Below, piece after piece: positions 33,936-43,241 of a stretch of 64,000 nucleotides of DNA (the stretch's first letter is position 1; every line of letters begins with the position of its first letter). The translations under genes and the position numbers were made by a program. Below the pieces are notes generated by a model. That model saw nothing but the letters and a program-made list of their open reading frames with translations, was not told the DNA's origin and searched no databases. Source of the DNA: Aneurinibacillus uraniidurans. GTDB taxonomy: Bacteria > Bacillota > Bacilli > Aneurinibacillales > Aneurinibacillaceae. The stretch spans positions 2,578,501 through 2,642,500 of the forward strand of contig NZ_CP116902.1 in assembly GCF_028471905.1 (NCBI RefSeq), given 5' to 3'.

Positions 33936-35063
33936 TTATAAAATCGTCAGAATTCCTCGCATATCATCAAGGATATAATCTGCTTTCAACTCTTCAAACT
34001 TCGCACGCGCTTCCTGACCGGACAAGCCTGTTAGTGTCGCCGCAAACTTACAGCCAATGCTGCGTGCAGCCATATAGTCGGCAACCGAGTCCCCGACAAC
34101 GAGCACTTCATCCCCATTCTCAATCGGTAAGGCAAGTGCAAAGCAGTCCGCATCGTCACATTCCATACCAAGCATCCCTTTAATGTAGCAGTACGGCTGC
34201 GGTTTCGCAAGCGGCGCACGCTCTGGATAGCGCTTCTCTGCATCCAGAACATCACTTGCTGTCACAACGCGATTCTCATCAAAGTATTGCAGCAATCCCA
34301 TCGCTTTGAGCGGCTCTACCGTTTCAATGCGGGGACGACCTGTACCAATGCCGAGCGTGTAGCCGCGCTTTTTCAGTTCGGCAAGCACTTCTGCCATTTG
34401 CGCTGGTTCAACAATCGGAATCTCATCGTCCAGGAAGCCTTTTTTGCCCTTTTGGAACGCTTCACGGCCAATTGAATCTACAACTAGACGGTCACCGAGA
34501 TACCATTCCTGGAACGTCTCCTGACATAAATCCCACAGCTCACTGTTGCGAGAGAAGACGTCCGTTGTAACGCCTGTTTTCTCCTGGGCAATGTCATTCA
34601 AATACAACAGCAGACCTTGCTTCTCTGCTGTACTCTTCTCGAAATCCGTTACGAATGCTGCGTAATCGATTTCAAACGCAACACCTGCTGCCAGCTCACG
34701 AATGCGATTGATCGCATCACGGTTGATCTGTGCAGTCAAAATTTCTTTTACGGCTGCTGAATTTGTCTCTGCAACCTTTGCTAAAAGAGCAATAAGGTGG
34801 TAGGAATATGTCAGATATACCATATCCCAGTTCGCATTAATGCCGCGTGTTTTTACAAAATTCAATACATTATCGTTATCAAACACCTCTGCACGGACGC
34901 GGCGAATAATCGCTTCTTCCGGTGCCGGTTCAAATGCTTCTGTTGTAAGTCCTGTGTAGTTTTGGCTGTACAGCATCTCCCATACGGTTAGCGCGGATGC
35001 ATCAAAGTAGCGCTCCTCGCTTAGCAGTACGCCATCTACGTCAAACAAAATGGTACGAAACAT
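33936..35063 (-). CDS. HAD-superfamily hydrolase with large cap domain
   Basis: 375 codons, longer than typical subfamily I HAD enzymes because of an inserted helical cap of about 200 residues. Motif I FDVDG (Asp8, Asp10), motif II GTGRPR near 245, and motif III-IV GDEVLVVGDSVADYMAARS near 330 complete the phosphatase site. Substrate unknown. CCTGGAGGAGAGGC precedes the start; monocistronic. Confidence 0.8.
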   Translation of the reverse strand: MFRTILFDVDGVLLSEERYFDASALTVWEMLYSQNYTGLTTEAFEPAPEEAIIRRVRAEVFDNDNVLNFVKTRGINANWDMVYLTYSYHLIALLAKVAETNSAAVKEILTAQINRDAINRIRELAAGVAFEIDYAAFVTDFEKSTAEKQGLLLYLNDIAQEKTGVTTDVFSRNSELWDLCQETFQEWYLGDRLVVDSIGREAFQKGKKGFLDDEIPIVEPAQMAEVLAELKKRGYTLGIGTGRPRIETVEPLKAMGLLQYFDENRVVTASDVLDAEKRYPERAPLAKPQPYCYIKGMLGMECDDADCFALALPIENGDEVLVVGDSVADYMAARSIGCKFAATLTGLSGQEARAKFEELKADYILDDMRGILTIL

Positions 35064-35196
35064 GCCTCTCCTCCAGGTTCCCCAATGGTTTGGTGTAATA
35101 CGAACATTTTAACATATTTCCGACGAATTAATCGTCTTTTTACGCAAATTTCATTTCACAAATTGTATGATAAAATAATGAAAAAGGAGGGAGCGT

Positions 35197-35916
35197 ATGG
35201 AGTTCCAATCATTACAAAATCGGATTGCTCTTATTACCGGCGCCAGCAAAGGAGCAGGACGCGCGATGTGTCTCTTGTTTGCGGAGGAAGGAGCGACCGT
35301 ATACGCAGCAGCACGCAGTACCGAATTATTAGACGAGCTTGTACAGGAAGCCGTCGGTCTTGAGGGGCGAATTATTACGGCGCCATGTGACGTAACAGAT
35401 GGTACAGCTGTCGAGCAACTAATTCAGCGTATCATAGACGAACAGGGACAGATTGATATTTTGATTAACAATGCAGGACTCGGGCATTTCGGAGCGATTC
35501 ATGAGCTGACGGAAGCACAGTGGGATGAGATGATGAATGTAAACCTGAAAGGCGTGTTTTTGTGCACGAAATATGTCGCTCCACATCTGATTCAGCAAAA
35601 ACACGGACATATTATTAACATCTCAAGTATCGCAGGAACCGTTACTTTCCCAGGTGGAGGGGGCTACTGCACAACCAAATTCGGCTTGATGGCGTTCACT
35701 GATATTTTGACACAGGAACTAAAATCGCATAACGTTAAAGTATCTGTCATCTGTCCTGGCTCAATCCAGACATACTTCGGCGGCACCGATCCGAAAGATT
35801 ATGCGCTGCATCCGAAAGATGTCGCACAGATTGCCTACCAGATGGCTGCCGCACCCGAGCATGTCATTTTGAATCAAGTGATTATGCGTCCGGTTGTGCC
35901 GCAGGCGAAGCTTTAA
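35197..35916 (+). CDS. Short-chain dehydrogenase/reductase
   Basis: 239 codons, classical SDR. TGASKGAG (14-21) binds the cofactor, NNAG lies near 91, the catalytic Ser in NISSIAG near 142, and Tyr157-x3-Lys161 (YCTTK). Similar in type to B. subtilis YwfD/FabG-like 3-ketoacyl reductases; the substrate cannot be told. AAAAGGAGGGAGCGT precedes ATG. The cyclophilin lipoprotein gene follows after 31 bases and may be co-transcribed. Confidence 0.85.
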   Translation: MEFQSLQNRIALITGASKGAGRAMCLLFAEEGATVYAAARSTELLDELVQEAVGLEGRIITAPCDVTDGTAVEQLIQRIIDEQGQIDILINNAGLGHFGAIHELTEAQWDEMMNVNLKGVFLCTKYVAPHLIQQKHGHIINISSIAGTVTFPGGGGYCTTKFGLMAFTDILTQELKSHNVKVSVICPGSIQTYFGGTDPKDYALHPKDVAQIAYQMAAAPEHVILNQVIMRPVVPQAKL

Positions 35917-35947
35917 TTACATAAAAAATTCAGGAGGATAGTACCGT

Positions 35948-36619
35948 ATGAAAAAATGGCTTACTTTATGCATGATGGCCACCCTCGTTATGATACTTGC
36001 CATCGGATGCAGTCAACAACCACAGGCACAGACGCCGCAGAATACACAGACACCAACACCGCAAGATGTACCGAAACCAGCCAAGCAGTGGAGCAAGGCT
36101 CCTGAAATGAAGATCAACCCAAATAAAAAATATTTCGCACACTTTGATACATCCAAAGGAAAATTCACAGTGGAACTGTATGCAAAAGACGAGCCTATAA
36201 CTGTGAACAACTTTGTTTTCCTTGCTAAAGAAAAATATTACGACGGGAACGTATTTCATCGCATTATCCGCGACTTCATGATACAAAGCGGCGATCCAAC
36301 TGGAACTGGCGCTGGCGGGCCAGGGTATGAGTTCAATGATGAACTCCCAAATAAACACAAGCACAAAAAAGGAACACTGGCAATGGCTAACCGTGGTCCA
36401 AATACGAATGGAAGCCAGTTCTTTATCGGCACAGGCCCGCAAGTTGATATATTGAATCAGCAGCAGTATGATAAATATGTCGTTTTTGGAGAAGTAACAT
36501 CAGGGTTAGATGTTGTTGAAAAAATCGCAGCTACTCCGGTCAAAGAAAGTCCAACCGGAGAAAAAAGCCTCCCAACAGAAAAAGTTGTCATTAACACTAT
36601 TACAATTGAAGAGAAATAG
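35948..36619 (+). CDS. Cyclophilin-type peptidyl-prolyl isomerase lipoprotein
   Basis: 223 codons. Signal peptide with lipobox LAIGC (Cys21) anchors it outside the membrane; a Gln/Thr/Pro-rich linker (22-45) leads to the cyclophilin domain (about 60-220) with VFHRIIRDFMIQSGDPTGTGAGGPGYEF and GSQFFI, which hold the active Arg and Gln. Expected to assist folding of exported proteins. It overlaps no neighbour; CAGGAGGATAGTACCGT precedes ATG; strong terminator follows. Confidence 0.93.
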   Translation: MKKWLTLCMMATLVMILAIGCSQQPQAQTPQNTQTPTPQDVPKPAKQWSKAPEMKINPNKKYFAHFDTSKGKFTVELYAKDEPITVNNFVFLAKEKYYDGNVFHRIIRDFMIQSGDPTGTGAGGPGYEFNDELPNKHKHKKGTLAMANRGPNTNGSQFFIGTGPQVDILNQQQYDKYVVFGEVTSGLDVVEKIAATPVKESPTGEKSLPTEKVVINTITIEEK

Positions 36620-36624
36620 ACAGG

Positions 36625-36656
36625 CGGGCGTCCGATCTTGATCGGCGCCCGTTTTT
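36625..36656 (+). terminator. Terminator of the cyclophilin gene
   Basis: Near-perfect stem CGGGCGTCCGATC/GATCGGCGCCCG (36625-36651) and TTTTT. Confidence 0.9.
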
Positions 36657-36673
36657 CCATCTAGCCTGTGCGT

Positions 36674-37075
36674 TTACTTCTGCCGCTGCTTCACCACCGC
36701 TACCGTACACCGCGATACACAAATTAATTTATCGGCTTCATCTGTGATTTTAATCTCCCAGATCATCGTCGTCCGCCCCTTATGGAGTGGCGTCGCTACC
36801 CCTGTCACGATCCCATCCTGTTTGCTGCGGACATGGTTCGCATTAATCTCTAGGCCAAATGCCGCTTCCGTCTCCTGGTCAATCAAATTCCACGTTCCCA
36901 TACTCGCCAGCGTTTCGGCAAGTGCGACCGATGCTCCACCGTGCAGCATACCAAACGGCTGATGAGTTGCATTATGTACCGGCATCGTTCCCACTACACG
37001 TTCCGGTGTTATGTCGGTAATCTCGATGCCAAGCGCCCCCATCATTGTTTCCTGCATATTTTCTTTTATTTTCAT
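36674..37075 (-). CDS. Hotdog-fold thioesterase (PaaI/MenI/YuxO type)
   Basis: 133 codons. GMLHGGASVALAETLASMGT is the hotdog helix with the catalytic carboxylate (Glu in ALAETLAS) and HGG loop of the PaaI/YuxO group, which hydrolyses aryl- or acyl-CoA thioesters such as DHNA-CoA in menaquinone synthesis. No men genes are near, so the substrate is open. AGGAGGCGAGCAG precedes the ATG. Confidence 0.85.
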   Translation of the reverse strand: MKIKENMQETMMGALGIEITDITPERVVGTMPVHNATHQPFGMLHGGASVALAETLASMGTWNLIDQETEAAFGLEINANHVRSKQDGIVTGVATPLHKGRTTMIWEIKITDEADKLICVSRCTVAVVKQRQK

Positions 37076-37134
37076 CTGCTCGCCTCCTATTTTTCTTTAT
37101 ATTCAGAATATAACATACGCATGTTATTTTTGCG

Positions 37135-37173
37135 ATAAAAAAGAGAGCGCACGCTCATCAGCATGTACGCTCT
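37135..37173 (-). terminator. Terminator of the first two-component operon
   Basis: AGAGCG/CGCTCT arms (37168-37173 and 37144-37149) overlap the stop codon of the kinase gene; TTTTTTAT follows on the minus strand. Confidence 0.7.
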
Positions 37174-38629
37174 ACGTCTGTTCTTCATCGCCTGGGAGCC
37201 ATACCGTAAATACAGTCCCTTCTCCCAGTTTACTCTGCATCGTGATAACCCCTTCATGCAACTCAACTAATTCCTGTACAATCGCCAGCCCTAATCCTGT
37301 TCCTTTTTCCGAGCGCGATCGTACACGATCTACTTTAAAAAAACGATCCCATACATGAGGGATATCGGCTTCAGCAATGCCAATCCCCGTATCGGTAACC
37401 GTCACTTCCACTCCGCCCTTCTCTTCTCGGGCAGCCAGCTCAATGTACCCATGCTCGGTAAACTTAAGCGCATTACCCAGCAAATTTACAAAAATCTGCT
37501 CAATCCGGCCCGCATCTCCCATTACAGCTGGAAGAGGAAGGTCCAGGGCAAGACGAAGCGCAAGACCACGCTTCTCGGCCTCTGCGGTAAAGGTAAAAGC
37601 TAACCGATTTAACAAGGCCTCCATATTAACCGGCTGTTTGACCAGATTAAATTCATGCTTGGTCAACCGAACGAGTTCAAGCAGGTCATCCACTAGACGG
37701 CTCATATGCAGCGTTTCTTTGTACATAACATCATAATATTTATGGCGTGAGGCTCCATCTTGTACAAGTCCGTCCTGCAGCGCCTCCAGGAATCCCTGCA
37801 TCGCCGTTAGTGGTGTACGCAGCTCATGCGATACATTCGCAATAAAGTCCTGCCGTACTTTATCCAGTTCAGCACGCTCAGCTTCCACATGGGCAAGTGT
37901 GGCCGCCATCCGATTCATCGATCGCGCCAAATCTCCAATCTCATCTTCTGATGTAACCTCAATACGCTGCTCATAATTTCCTTTTTCGATTTCAAGCGCC
38001 ACCGTATCCATCCGCTTCAATGGCCGAGAGATCGTCCACGATAAATACGATACCATCGCTGTCGACAGAAGAATCCCGAGAAGCGTCGCCCACAAAATCA
38101 TCACGCGCATATTGCCAACCGTCTCTTCGATACCTTCTACGGGGGCATGCAGTACGATCCCACCAAATATTTTATCTTTTTGTCCCCACGGTACCACAAC
38201 TGATACCATCGGTTTGGTTAAGCCTGCAAACGCGAGGTTCTGCACGACATTCTGTCCCCGCATAACCTGCTCTACAATCTGTGGGGCAACAGATTTACCG
38301 ATGAACACTTCGTCGCGCGTAGACGTTGCGATAATATGACCACTCTGATCAAACACCCAGATACGCGTATCAAACGTTTGATCAAGAAACGCTAGAATCG
38401 ACTGGGTCTGGTCTTCATTCCACGGATTTGTCTGAATGGCCAGATTCACCTTCTTCGCTTTACGCAATAACTCTTCTTTCGTGCCATCATATATGTAATT
38501 TTTGGCGAGCACAGACATCGACAACCCGAGTGCGCCGAGTCCGAGCAGCACCGTTACCATATAACTAAGCAACAATTTACGAAAAATACTTTTATTAATA
38601 CCAGACCAGTCCAGAATTAGTCGGAGCAC
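37172..38629 (-). CDS. Membrane sensor histidine kinase
   Basis: 485 codons. Two membrane helices (about 17-40 and 175-195) enclose an extracellular sensor of about 130 residues; then HAMP (about 196-250), HisKA with FIANVSHELRTPL (His near 267) and HATPase with NALKFTEHG, DTGIGI and GTGLGLAI. It overlaps its response regulator by 13 bases, so the pair is coupled. Stimulus unknown. It resembles ResE/PhoR/WalK-type kinases but has no PAS domain, unlike the kinase at 41.4 kb. Confidence 0.9.
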   Translation of the reverse strand: MLRLILDWSGINKSIFRKLLLSYMVTVLLGLGALGLSMSVLAKNYIYDGTKEELLRKAKKVNLAIQTNPWNEDQTQSILAFLDQTFDTRIWVFDQSGHIIATSTRDEVFIGKSVAPQIVEQVMRGQNVVQNLAFAGLTKPMVSVVVPWGQKDKIFGGIVLHAPVEGIEETVGNMRVMILWATLLGILLSTAMVSYLSWTISRPLKRMDTVALEIEKGNYEQRIEVTSEDEIGDLARSMNRMAATLAHVEAERAELDKVRQDFIANVSHELRTPLTAMQGFLEALQDGLVQDGASRHKYYDVMYKETLHMSRLVDDLLELVRLTKHEFNLVKQPVNMEALLNRLAFTFTAEAEKRGLALRLALDLPLPAVMGDAGRIEQIFVNLLGNALKFTEHGYIELAAREEKGGVEVTVTDTGIGIAEADIPHVWDRFFKVDRVRSRSEKGTGLGLAIVQELVELHEGVITMQSKLGEGTVFTVWLPGDEEQT

Positions 38630-39324
38630 GTTTCCACCTCAAACTTATAGCCGACACCCCATACTGTGTGAATGCACTCATAAGGTAGTGCTGCAAGATG
38701 CTGACGGATTTTTTTGATATGCACGTCTACCGTGCGGATATCTCCAAAAAAATCATAGCCCCAGATTTGTTCAAGCAGCTGCTCCCTTGTGAATACACTG
38801 CCGGATGAACGGGCAAGAAAAACGAGCAGATCAAATTCCTTCGGACGAAACGCGACTTTTTCTCCTGCTACAATCACCTGCCGCCCTTGCAAATCAATCA
38901 CCAGATCGGAAAAGCGAATTTCCTGAACAACCGCTTCCTTCTCTTCCGATACTCGAGGCTGGATGCGCCGAAAAATCGCTTTAATACGGGCCACTAATTC
39001 CCGAGGGCTGAATGGCTTGGTAATATAGTCATCTGCTCCAAGCTCAAGACCGAGTACCCGGTCAAACTCTTCTCCTTTAGCAGACAACATAAGGATCGGG
39101 GTATCCATCGTTTTGCGAATCTCCCGGCACGCTTCATATCCATCCATAACGGGCATCATCACATCAAGAATAATCGCATCCGGTTTTTCCAATCCCGCCA
39201 GACGTACCGCTTCACTTCCGTCATGCGCTTCAATAAGCTCAATATGATGTTGGGAAAAGTACAGGCGAATAATCTCAATTACGTTTATATCATCATCTGC
39301 AACGAGCACTTTTGTTCCGTTCAT
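38617..39324 (-). CDS. OmpR-family response regulator
   Basis: 235 codons. Receiver domain with DDD acidic pocket, phospho-acceptor Asp54 (ILDVMMPVMDG) and Lys in TKPFSPREL; C-terminal winged helix (EFDLLVFLARSSGSVFTREQLLEQIWGYDFFGD...VDVHIKKIRQ). Paired with the kinase downstream. Targets unknown. GGGGGAGATGTC precedes the ATG. Confidence 0.93.
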   Translation of the reverse strand: MNGTKVLVADDDINVIEIIRLYFSQHHIELIEAHDGSEAVRLAGLEKPDAIILDVMMPVMDGYEACREIRKTMDTPILMLSAKGEEFDRVLGLELGADDYITKPFSPRELVARIKAIFRRIQPRVSEEKEAVVQEIRFSDLVIDLQGRQVIVAGEKVAFRPKEFDLLVFLARSSGSVFTREQLLEQIWGYDFFGDIRTVDVHIKKIRQHLAALPYECIHTVWGVGYKFEVETCSD

Positions 39325-39374
39325 GACATCTCCCCCTCCGTAGAACAGTATAGCACATTTCCCTCTCCCCTATT

Positions 39375-39410
39375 AAAAATAGCCGGTACACAAGGTACCG
39401 GCTATTTTTA
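39375..39410. terminator. Strong hairpin 50 bases before the response-regulator gene
   Basis: 15-base perfect arms 39375-39389 and 39395-39409 with A-run and T-run on both sides. It lies just after the small interrupted ORF on the minus strand, whose terminator it probably is. Confidence 0.85.
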
Positions 39411-39432
39411 GGAAGAAGAAGCGTGAAGCTAT

Positions 39433-39591
39433 CTATTTAATTTTTTGAAAGTAGGGTTGTGTTGTGTTGTTGTCAGTTAAGTAAATCAGACGGTGCGTTT
39501 TCGCTGTGTCATCGTACAGGCGTTTAGCTCGTTTCGTTGGTCGTTTGATGTCATTCCATTATACAGCGTACCGCCAGGGAATTTCTTTCAT
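39433..39591 (-). pseudogene. Small ORF with one in-frame stop
   Basis: On the minus strand AAGGAGGTGG is followed by ATG 39591, ten codons (MKEIPWRYAV), TAA (39559-39561), then 41 open codons reading protein-like (KRAKRLYDDTAKTHRLIYLTDN...) to TAG 39433-39435, with a strong terminator 25 bases on. The layout is that of a complete small gene broken by one nonsense codon. No family recognised. A second frame over the same bases also reads fairly well, so a frameshift is another option. The rest of 39592-39781 shows only the promoter region of the next gene. Confidence 0.35.
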
Positions 39592-39781
39592 CCACCTCCT
39601 TATGCTTATACTTTACCGGATAAATGTAACAGGACTATGTGTAAGTCAAGAACATTTTATAATCAAATTATGATCATTTTATGTCCATGGGGACGCGGTC
39701 AAACGTTGGCAAGTCAGCAAAAAGGCGATAAAATAGACAGAAACGTTTTATTTCTATACATATACTAGGAGGAAACCTGCT

Positions 39782-40174
39782 ATGAAAGCATCGCTTGACA
39801 TTGTTGTCCGTTCTACTGAGATCGATGTAAATGGACATGTAAACAACGCGAAGTATTTGGAATACTTTGAATGGGGACGCGAGGAGTGGTACGAGCAGGC
39901 GCAGCTGCCGTATGATAAATTTCTGGAGATGAACATTCAAACGGTAACGGTAAACATCAATGTAAACTACCGTAAAGAGTGCTTACAAAATGACCGACTG
40001 ACCATTACAACAGAGCCGGAAAAACTCGGGCGTACAAGCTATGTGCTGAAACAGGAAATTCATAATCAGCGTGGCGAGCTCGTGGCAGATGCGCTCGTAA
40101 CGAGCGTGGCTATGGATAGCAAAGAACGTACAAGTCGCCCGGTACCAAGTGAGCTGGCAGCATTGTTTAGCTAA
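39782..40174 (+). CDS. 4HBT-type acyl-CoA thioesterase
   Basis: 130 codons, hotdog fold of the 4-hydroxybenzoyl-CoA thioesterase type: the motif STEIDVNGHVNNAKYLEYFEWGREEW carries the conserved Asp (in IDVNGHVNN) and helix. These enzymes release free acids from acyl- or aryl-CoA. Similar to YneP/YbgC-like proteins. CTAGGAGGAAACCTGCT precedes ATG. Monocistronic. Confidence 0.88.
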   Translation: MKASLDIVVRSTEIDVNGHVNNAKYLEYFEWGREEWYEQAQLPYDKFLEMNIQTVTVNINVNYRKECLQNDRLTITTEPEKLGRTSYVLKQEIHNQRGELVADALVTSVAMDSKERTSRPVPSELAALFS

Positions 40175-40190
40175 TAGGTTATCAAATTAT

Positions 40191-40220
40191 AAATCCCCGC
40201 TTTACCAGCGGGGATTTTGG
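40191..40220. terminator. Bidirectional terminator
   Basis: AAATCCCCGCT/AGCGGGGATTT (40191-40201, 40207-40217) between the convergent thioesterase and DEAD-box genes. Confidence 0.88.
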
Positions 40221-40224
40221 TTAT

Positions 40225-41424
40225 TTATTTCTTTCTTTTCATTCCTTTTTTTATCTCCGGACGATGTCCCGAGCGAGCAGCAGGATGCTCCTTGACTGGC
40301 ACAAGCTGGCCTCGGAACAGTGTACGCTCCGGCATCTCAATGCCCAGCTGCTTGGCAAGCTTACCTGCCATAAATTTCTCCTTTGGCTCAAGCAACGATA
40401 CCGCAAGCCCGGACTTGCCCGCACGGCCTGTCCGACCGACACGATGAATGTACCCTTCTGTATCAAGCGGCAGATCAAAATTAACGATATGCGCCACATC
40501 CTCCACATCCATACCACGGGCAAGCAAATCAGTTGTCACCAGATAGCGAACCTGGCCACTATGAAATTCCTTAAGTGCCTGTTCCCGATCCTGCTTGCGC
40601 GTCTCACTATGAATGCCTGCGATCGACACACCTCTTCCCTTCAGCCACGTTGTAATATCGCCCACCTGATGCAGCTTCTTGACGAAAACAATCGTGCGAC
40701 CACCACTAAGTGCTTGCAGCAAGCGTCGCAATGTTTCAAACTTCTCCCGCTCCGGCGTCACAATAAAGCTGTGCGTAATCGTCTCCGGCAGGCGCGATTT
40801 ACCTGCAATGCGAATCATGTGCGGCTTCTGACCTGCCCACTCTTGTCCCCAATTCTCCACGATCGAAGAGATCGTAGCAGAAAATACAGATAGCTGACGG
40901 TCACGTGGCGTCCGCTTTATAACGGCTTCTACCTCGCGCATCATGCGTGCTTCAAGCATCTGGTCTGCCTCATCAATCACTACCGTCTTTACTTCATGCG
41001 CCTTCAGCTTCTTCTTCTCTATCAGATCATGGATCCGACCCGGTGAGCCGACAATCACATGCGGCTTGTCCTTCAGCTTTTCCATCTGGCGCTTAATATC
41101 CACACCGCCCATAATGACCTGAAAGCGGATCTCGCTCCCTTCGCACAGCTCGCTTAACACTCGATGAATCTGCATAGTCAACTCACGTGTTGGTGCCAGA
41201 ATGATCGCTTGTGGTACAGAAGCTGACGTATTAATCCGCTGCAAAAGCGGGAGCAAATAAGCAAGCGTCTTGCCTGTCCCCGTCTGCGATTCCCCAATGA
41301 CACTGTGGCCTGCCAGCAGCAGCGGAATTGTCTGCTTTTGAATCGGTGTCGGTGTTGTAATGTTTCGTTTCGTAAGTCCGGCTACCAGGAACGGTGCCAG
41401 CTCAAATGCTGCAAAATCAGTCAT
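40225..41424 (-). CDS. DEAD-box RNA helicase
   Basis: 399 codons. Q motif (TPTPIQKQTIP), Walker A SQTGTGKT (46-53), PTRELTMQ, DEAD near 151, FSAT, and HRVGRTGRAG in the second domain; basic C-terminal tail without an RNA-binding domain. Closest in layout to B. subtilis CshB/YfmL-type helicases, which work in ribosome assembly or mRNA decay. Its ATG overlaps the stop of the ResE-like gene by four bases, so it is made with the two-component system. Confidence 0.92.
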   Translation of the reverse strand: MTDFAAFELAPFLVAGLTKRNITTPTPIQKQTIPLLLAGHSVIGESQTGTGKTLAYLLPLLQRINTSASVPQAIILAPTRELTMQIHRVLSELCEGSEIRFQVIMGGVDIKRQMEKLKDKPHVIVGSPGRIHDLIEKKKLKAHEVKTVVIDEADQMLEARMMREVEAVIKRTPRDRQLSVFSATISSIVENWGQEWAGQKPHMIRIAGKSRLPETITHSFIVTPEREKFETLRRLLQALSGGRTIVFVKKLHQVGDITTWLKGRGVSIAGIHSETRKQDREQALKEFHSGQVRYLVTTDLLARGMDVEDVAHIVNFDLPLDTEGYIHRVGRTGRAGKSGLAVSLLEPKEKFMAGKLAKQLGIEMPERTLFRGQLVPVKEHPAARSGHRPEIKKGMKRKK

Positions 41425-43241
41425 GAATGTCTTCCTTCCTCAAGATGGATGGGCAGATGAATGGAGAATGTCGTCCCTTCTCCCAGCTTGCTGCGAACAG
41501 CAATCTTGCCATGATGCCCTTCAATGATATTTCTTACGATGGACAGCCCAAGACCTGTTCCGGCCCGACCGCGTGTACGCGCCTTATCCGCCTTATAGAA
41601 ACGCTCAAATACAAACGCAAGATCTTCCGGCGAGATGCCCACACCTGTGTCCGATATTTCAATCGTGCAGCCATCTCCCTGCATGAACGTGCGCAGTGTA
41701 ATCGAGCCGCCAGCAGGCGTATGACGAATCGCATTATCAATCAAGTTCGTGAGCACCTGCTCCATGCGATCTACATCAAAATAATAACTACCCTCTGATG
41801 CCTGCCAGTCAAGCTGCAAACTAATCCCCTGTTCACGAGCTACTCCATTGAACTTACGAATCACTTTATCTTCCAGTTGGAGTAAGTTTGCCAGTTCAAT
41901 ATTAAGCTGGATATGCCCCGCTTCCATACGGGCAAGATCAAGCAGCTCGTTGACAAGGCGCGACATGCGTAACGACTCATCGTATATAATTTGTGCAAGT
42001 TCTTTCTTTTCTTCCTCAGACTGTGCAATGCCATCGACAATCGCTTCGCTGTATCCCTGTAACATCACAAGCGGTGTACGCAGCTCATGCGAAACATTGG
42101 CCAGAAAATCCTTACGCAATTTGTCTAAGCGGCGCTCCTCAGTCATATCGCGCAGCACAGCTACCGCACCGCGCACCTGTTCATTGTCATACAGCGGTGC
42201 CATGACAACAGCATAGATGTGCCCCTGTACCATTACATCTGAGATGACTTCCTGTTCATTGCGCACAACTTGTTCAAAAATCGTCTGCATCACTGGAGGC
42301 AGCTCTTTATGTGTTAATCTCTCCGGTGGATCATCTACGCCCTGTTCATAGCGCCACGCCTTCAATATTCCATCTGCCGGTGGATTCGTCACAATGATCT
42401 CACCATGCCGATCCACCGTGATCACACCATCAACCATGCTCTTTAGCACACCTGTGATCTGTTCCTTCTCACGGGAGAGCGCAACAATCAAATCATTCAG
42501 TTGGGAAGCCATATGATTAAACGTATTGGCTAGATCCCCCATCTCATCATGCGTCCGAATCGGAATCTGGGCAGAGAAGTCGCCACGCGCATATGAATCC
42601 GCCGCTTTTTTCATTTTGCGAAGCGGCTGGGTAATGCGGCTAGACAAGAAAAAAGCAAAAAAAGTTGTGAGAATAATGCCGATAACGGCTGCATAAAAAA
42701 TCAACCACGTCGTTTTCTCGGTTGTGGCTCGCAACTCATCGAGTGTTTTATACATAATCAATTCACTATGCGGCTCCGGAGTATGAAGTGGAACCGACAC
42801 AGCTAGAAACTCTTCCTTATGCTCAAAACCATCCGACGGAGCTACTACGGTAAAAAAGTCACGCGTAATGCCAATCTGACCATTTAATGCTTTTTTTAGT
42901 TCCTTGTTCTTCATAAGCTCCTGCACGCGAATCTCAGGAATGGATGCCCCTGCGTTCACAACCGGTTTACCCGCCAGCTCACCCTTCGGCGTTACGATGA
43001 CCATGCGTGTGTCATACACATCTACAAGCTCGCGCGCAATCGCAATCACGCGGTCATGATCTTCATACCCGTGAATGACATCTGCCATATTTCGTGCCAT
43101 CATCTTCAAGTCTTCCGTGCGCTGCTTCTCATAGAAGCTATCGAGCGACTGCATCAAGGTTAGGCTGAGCGCAGTAAGCACAACAGCAACAAGTCCGATG
43201 ATGGTCAGCCATAGTTTAAAAACAATCTGATTGTAAATCAC
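41421..43241 (-). CDS. resE: ResE-like sensor histidine kinase
   Basis: 606 codons. Two membrane helices (about 9-30 and 180-202) flank an extracytoplasmic sensor; then HAMP (about 203-258), a PAS domain (about 262-375), HisKA with FLANVSHELRTPL (His near 383) and HATPase (NLIDNAIRHTP, DTGVGIS, GTGLGLSI). Domain order and operon partner fit ResE, which senses oxygen limitation and redox state and activates respiration genes via ResD. Adjacent to resD, but resB-resC are 900 bases beyond, separated by two repeat elements. Confidence 0.85.
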   Translation of the reverse strand: MIYNQIVFKLWLTIIGLVAVVLTALSLTLMQSLDSFYEKQRTEDLKMMARNMADVIHGYEDHDRVIAIARELVDVYDTRMVIVTPKGELAGKPVVNAGASIPEIRVQELMKNKELKKALNGQIGITRDFFTVVAPSDGFEHKEEFLAVSVPLHTPEPHSELIMYKTLDELRATTEKTTWLIFYAAVIGIILTTFFAFFLSSRITQPLRKMKKAADSYARGDFSAQIPIRTHDEMGDLANTFNHMASQLNDLIVALSREKEQITGVLKSMVDGVITVDRHGEIIVTNPPADGILKAWRYEQGVDDPPERLTHKELPPVMQTIFEQVVRNEQEVISDVMVQGHIYAVVMAPLYDNEQVRGAVAVLRDMTEERRLDKLRKDFLANVSHELRTPLVMLQGYSEAIVDGIAQSEEEKKELAQIIYDESLRMSRLVNELLDLARMEAGHIQLNIELANLLQLEDKVIRKFNGVAREQGISLQLDWQASEGSYYFDVDRMEQVLTNLIDNAIRHTPAGGSITLRTFMQGDGCTIEISDTGVGISPEDLAFVFERFYKADKARTRGRAGTGLGLSIVRNIIEGHHGKIAVRSKLGEGTTFSIHLPIHLEEGRHS

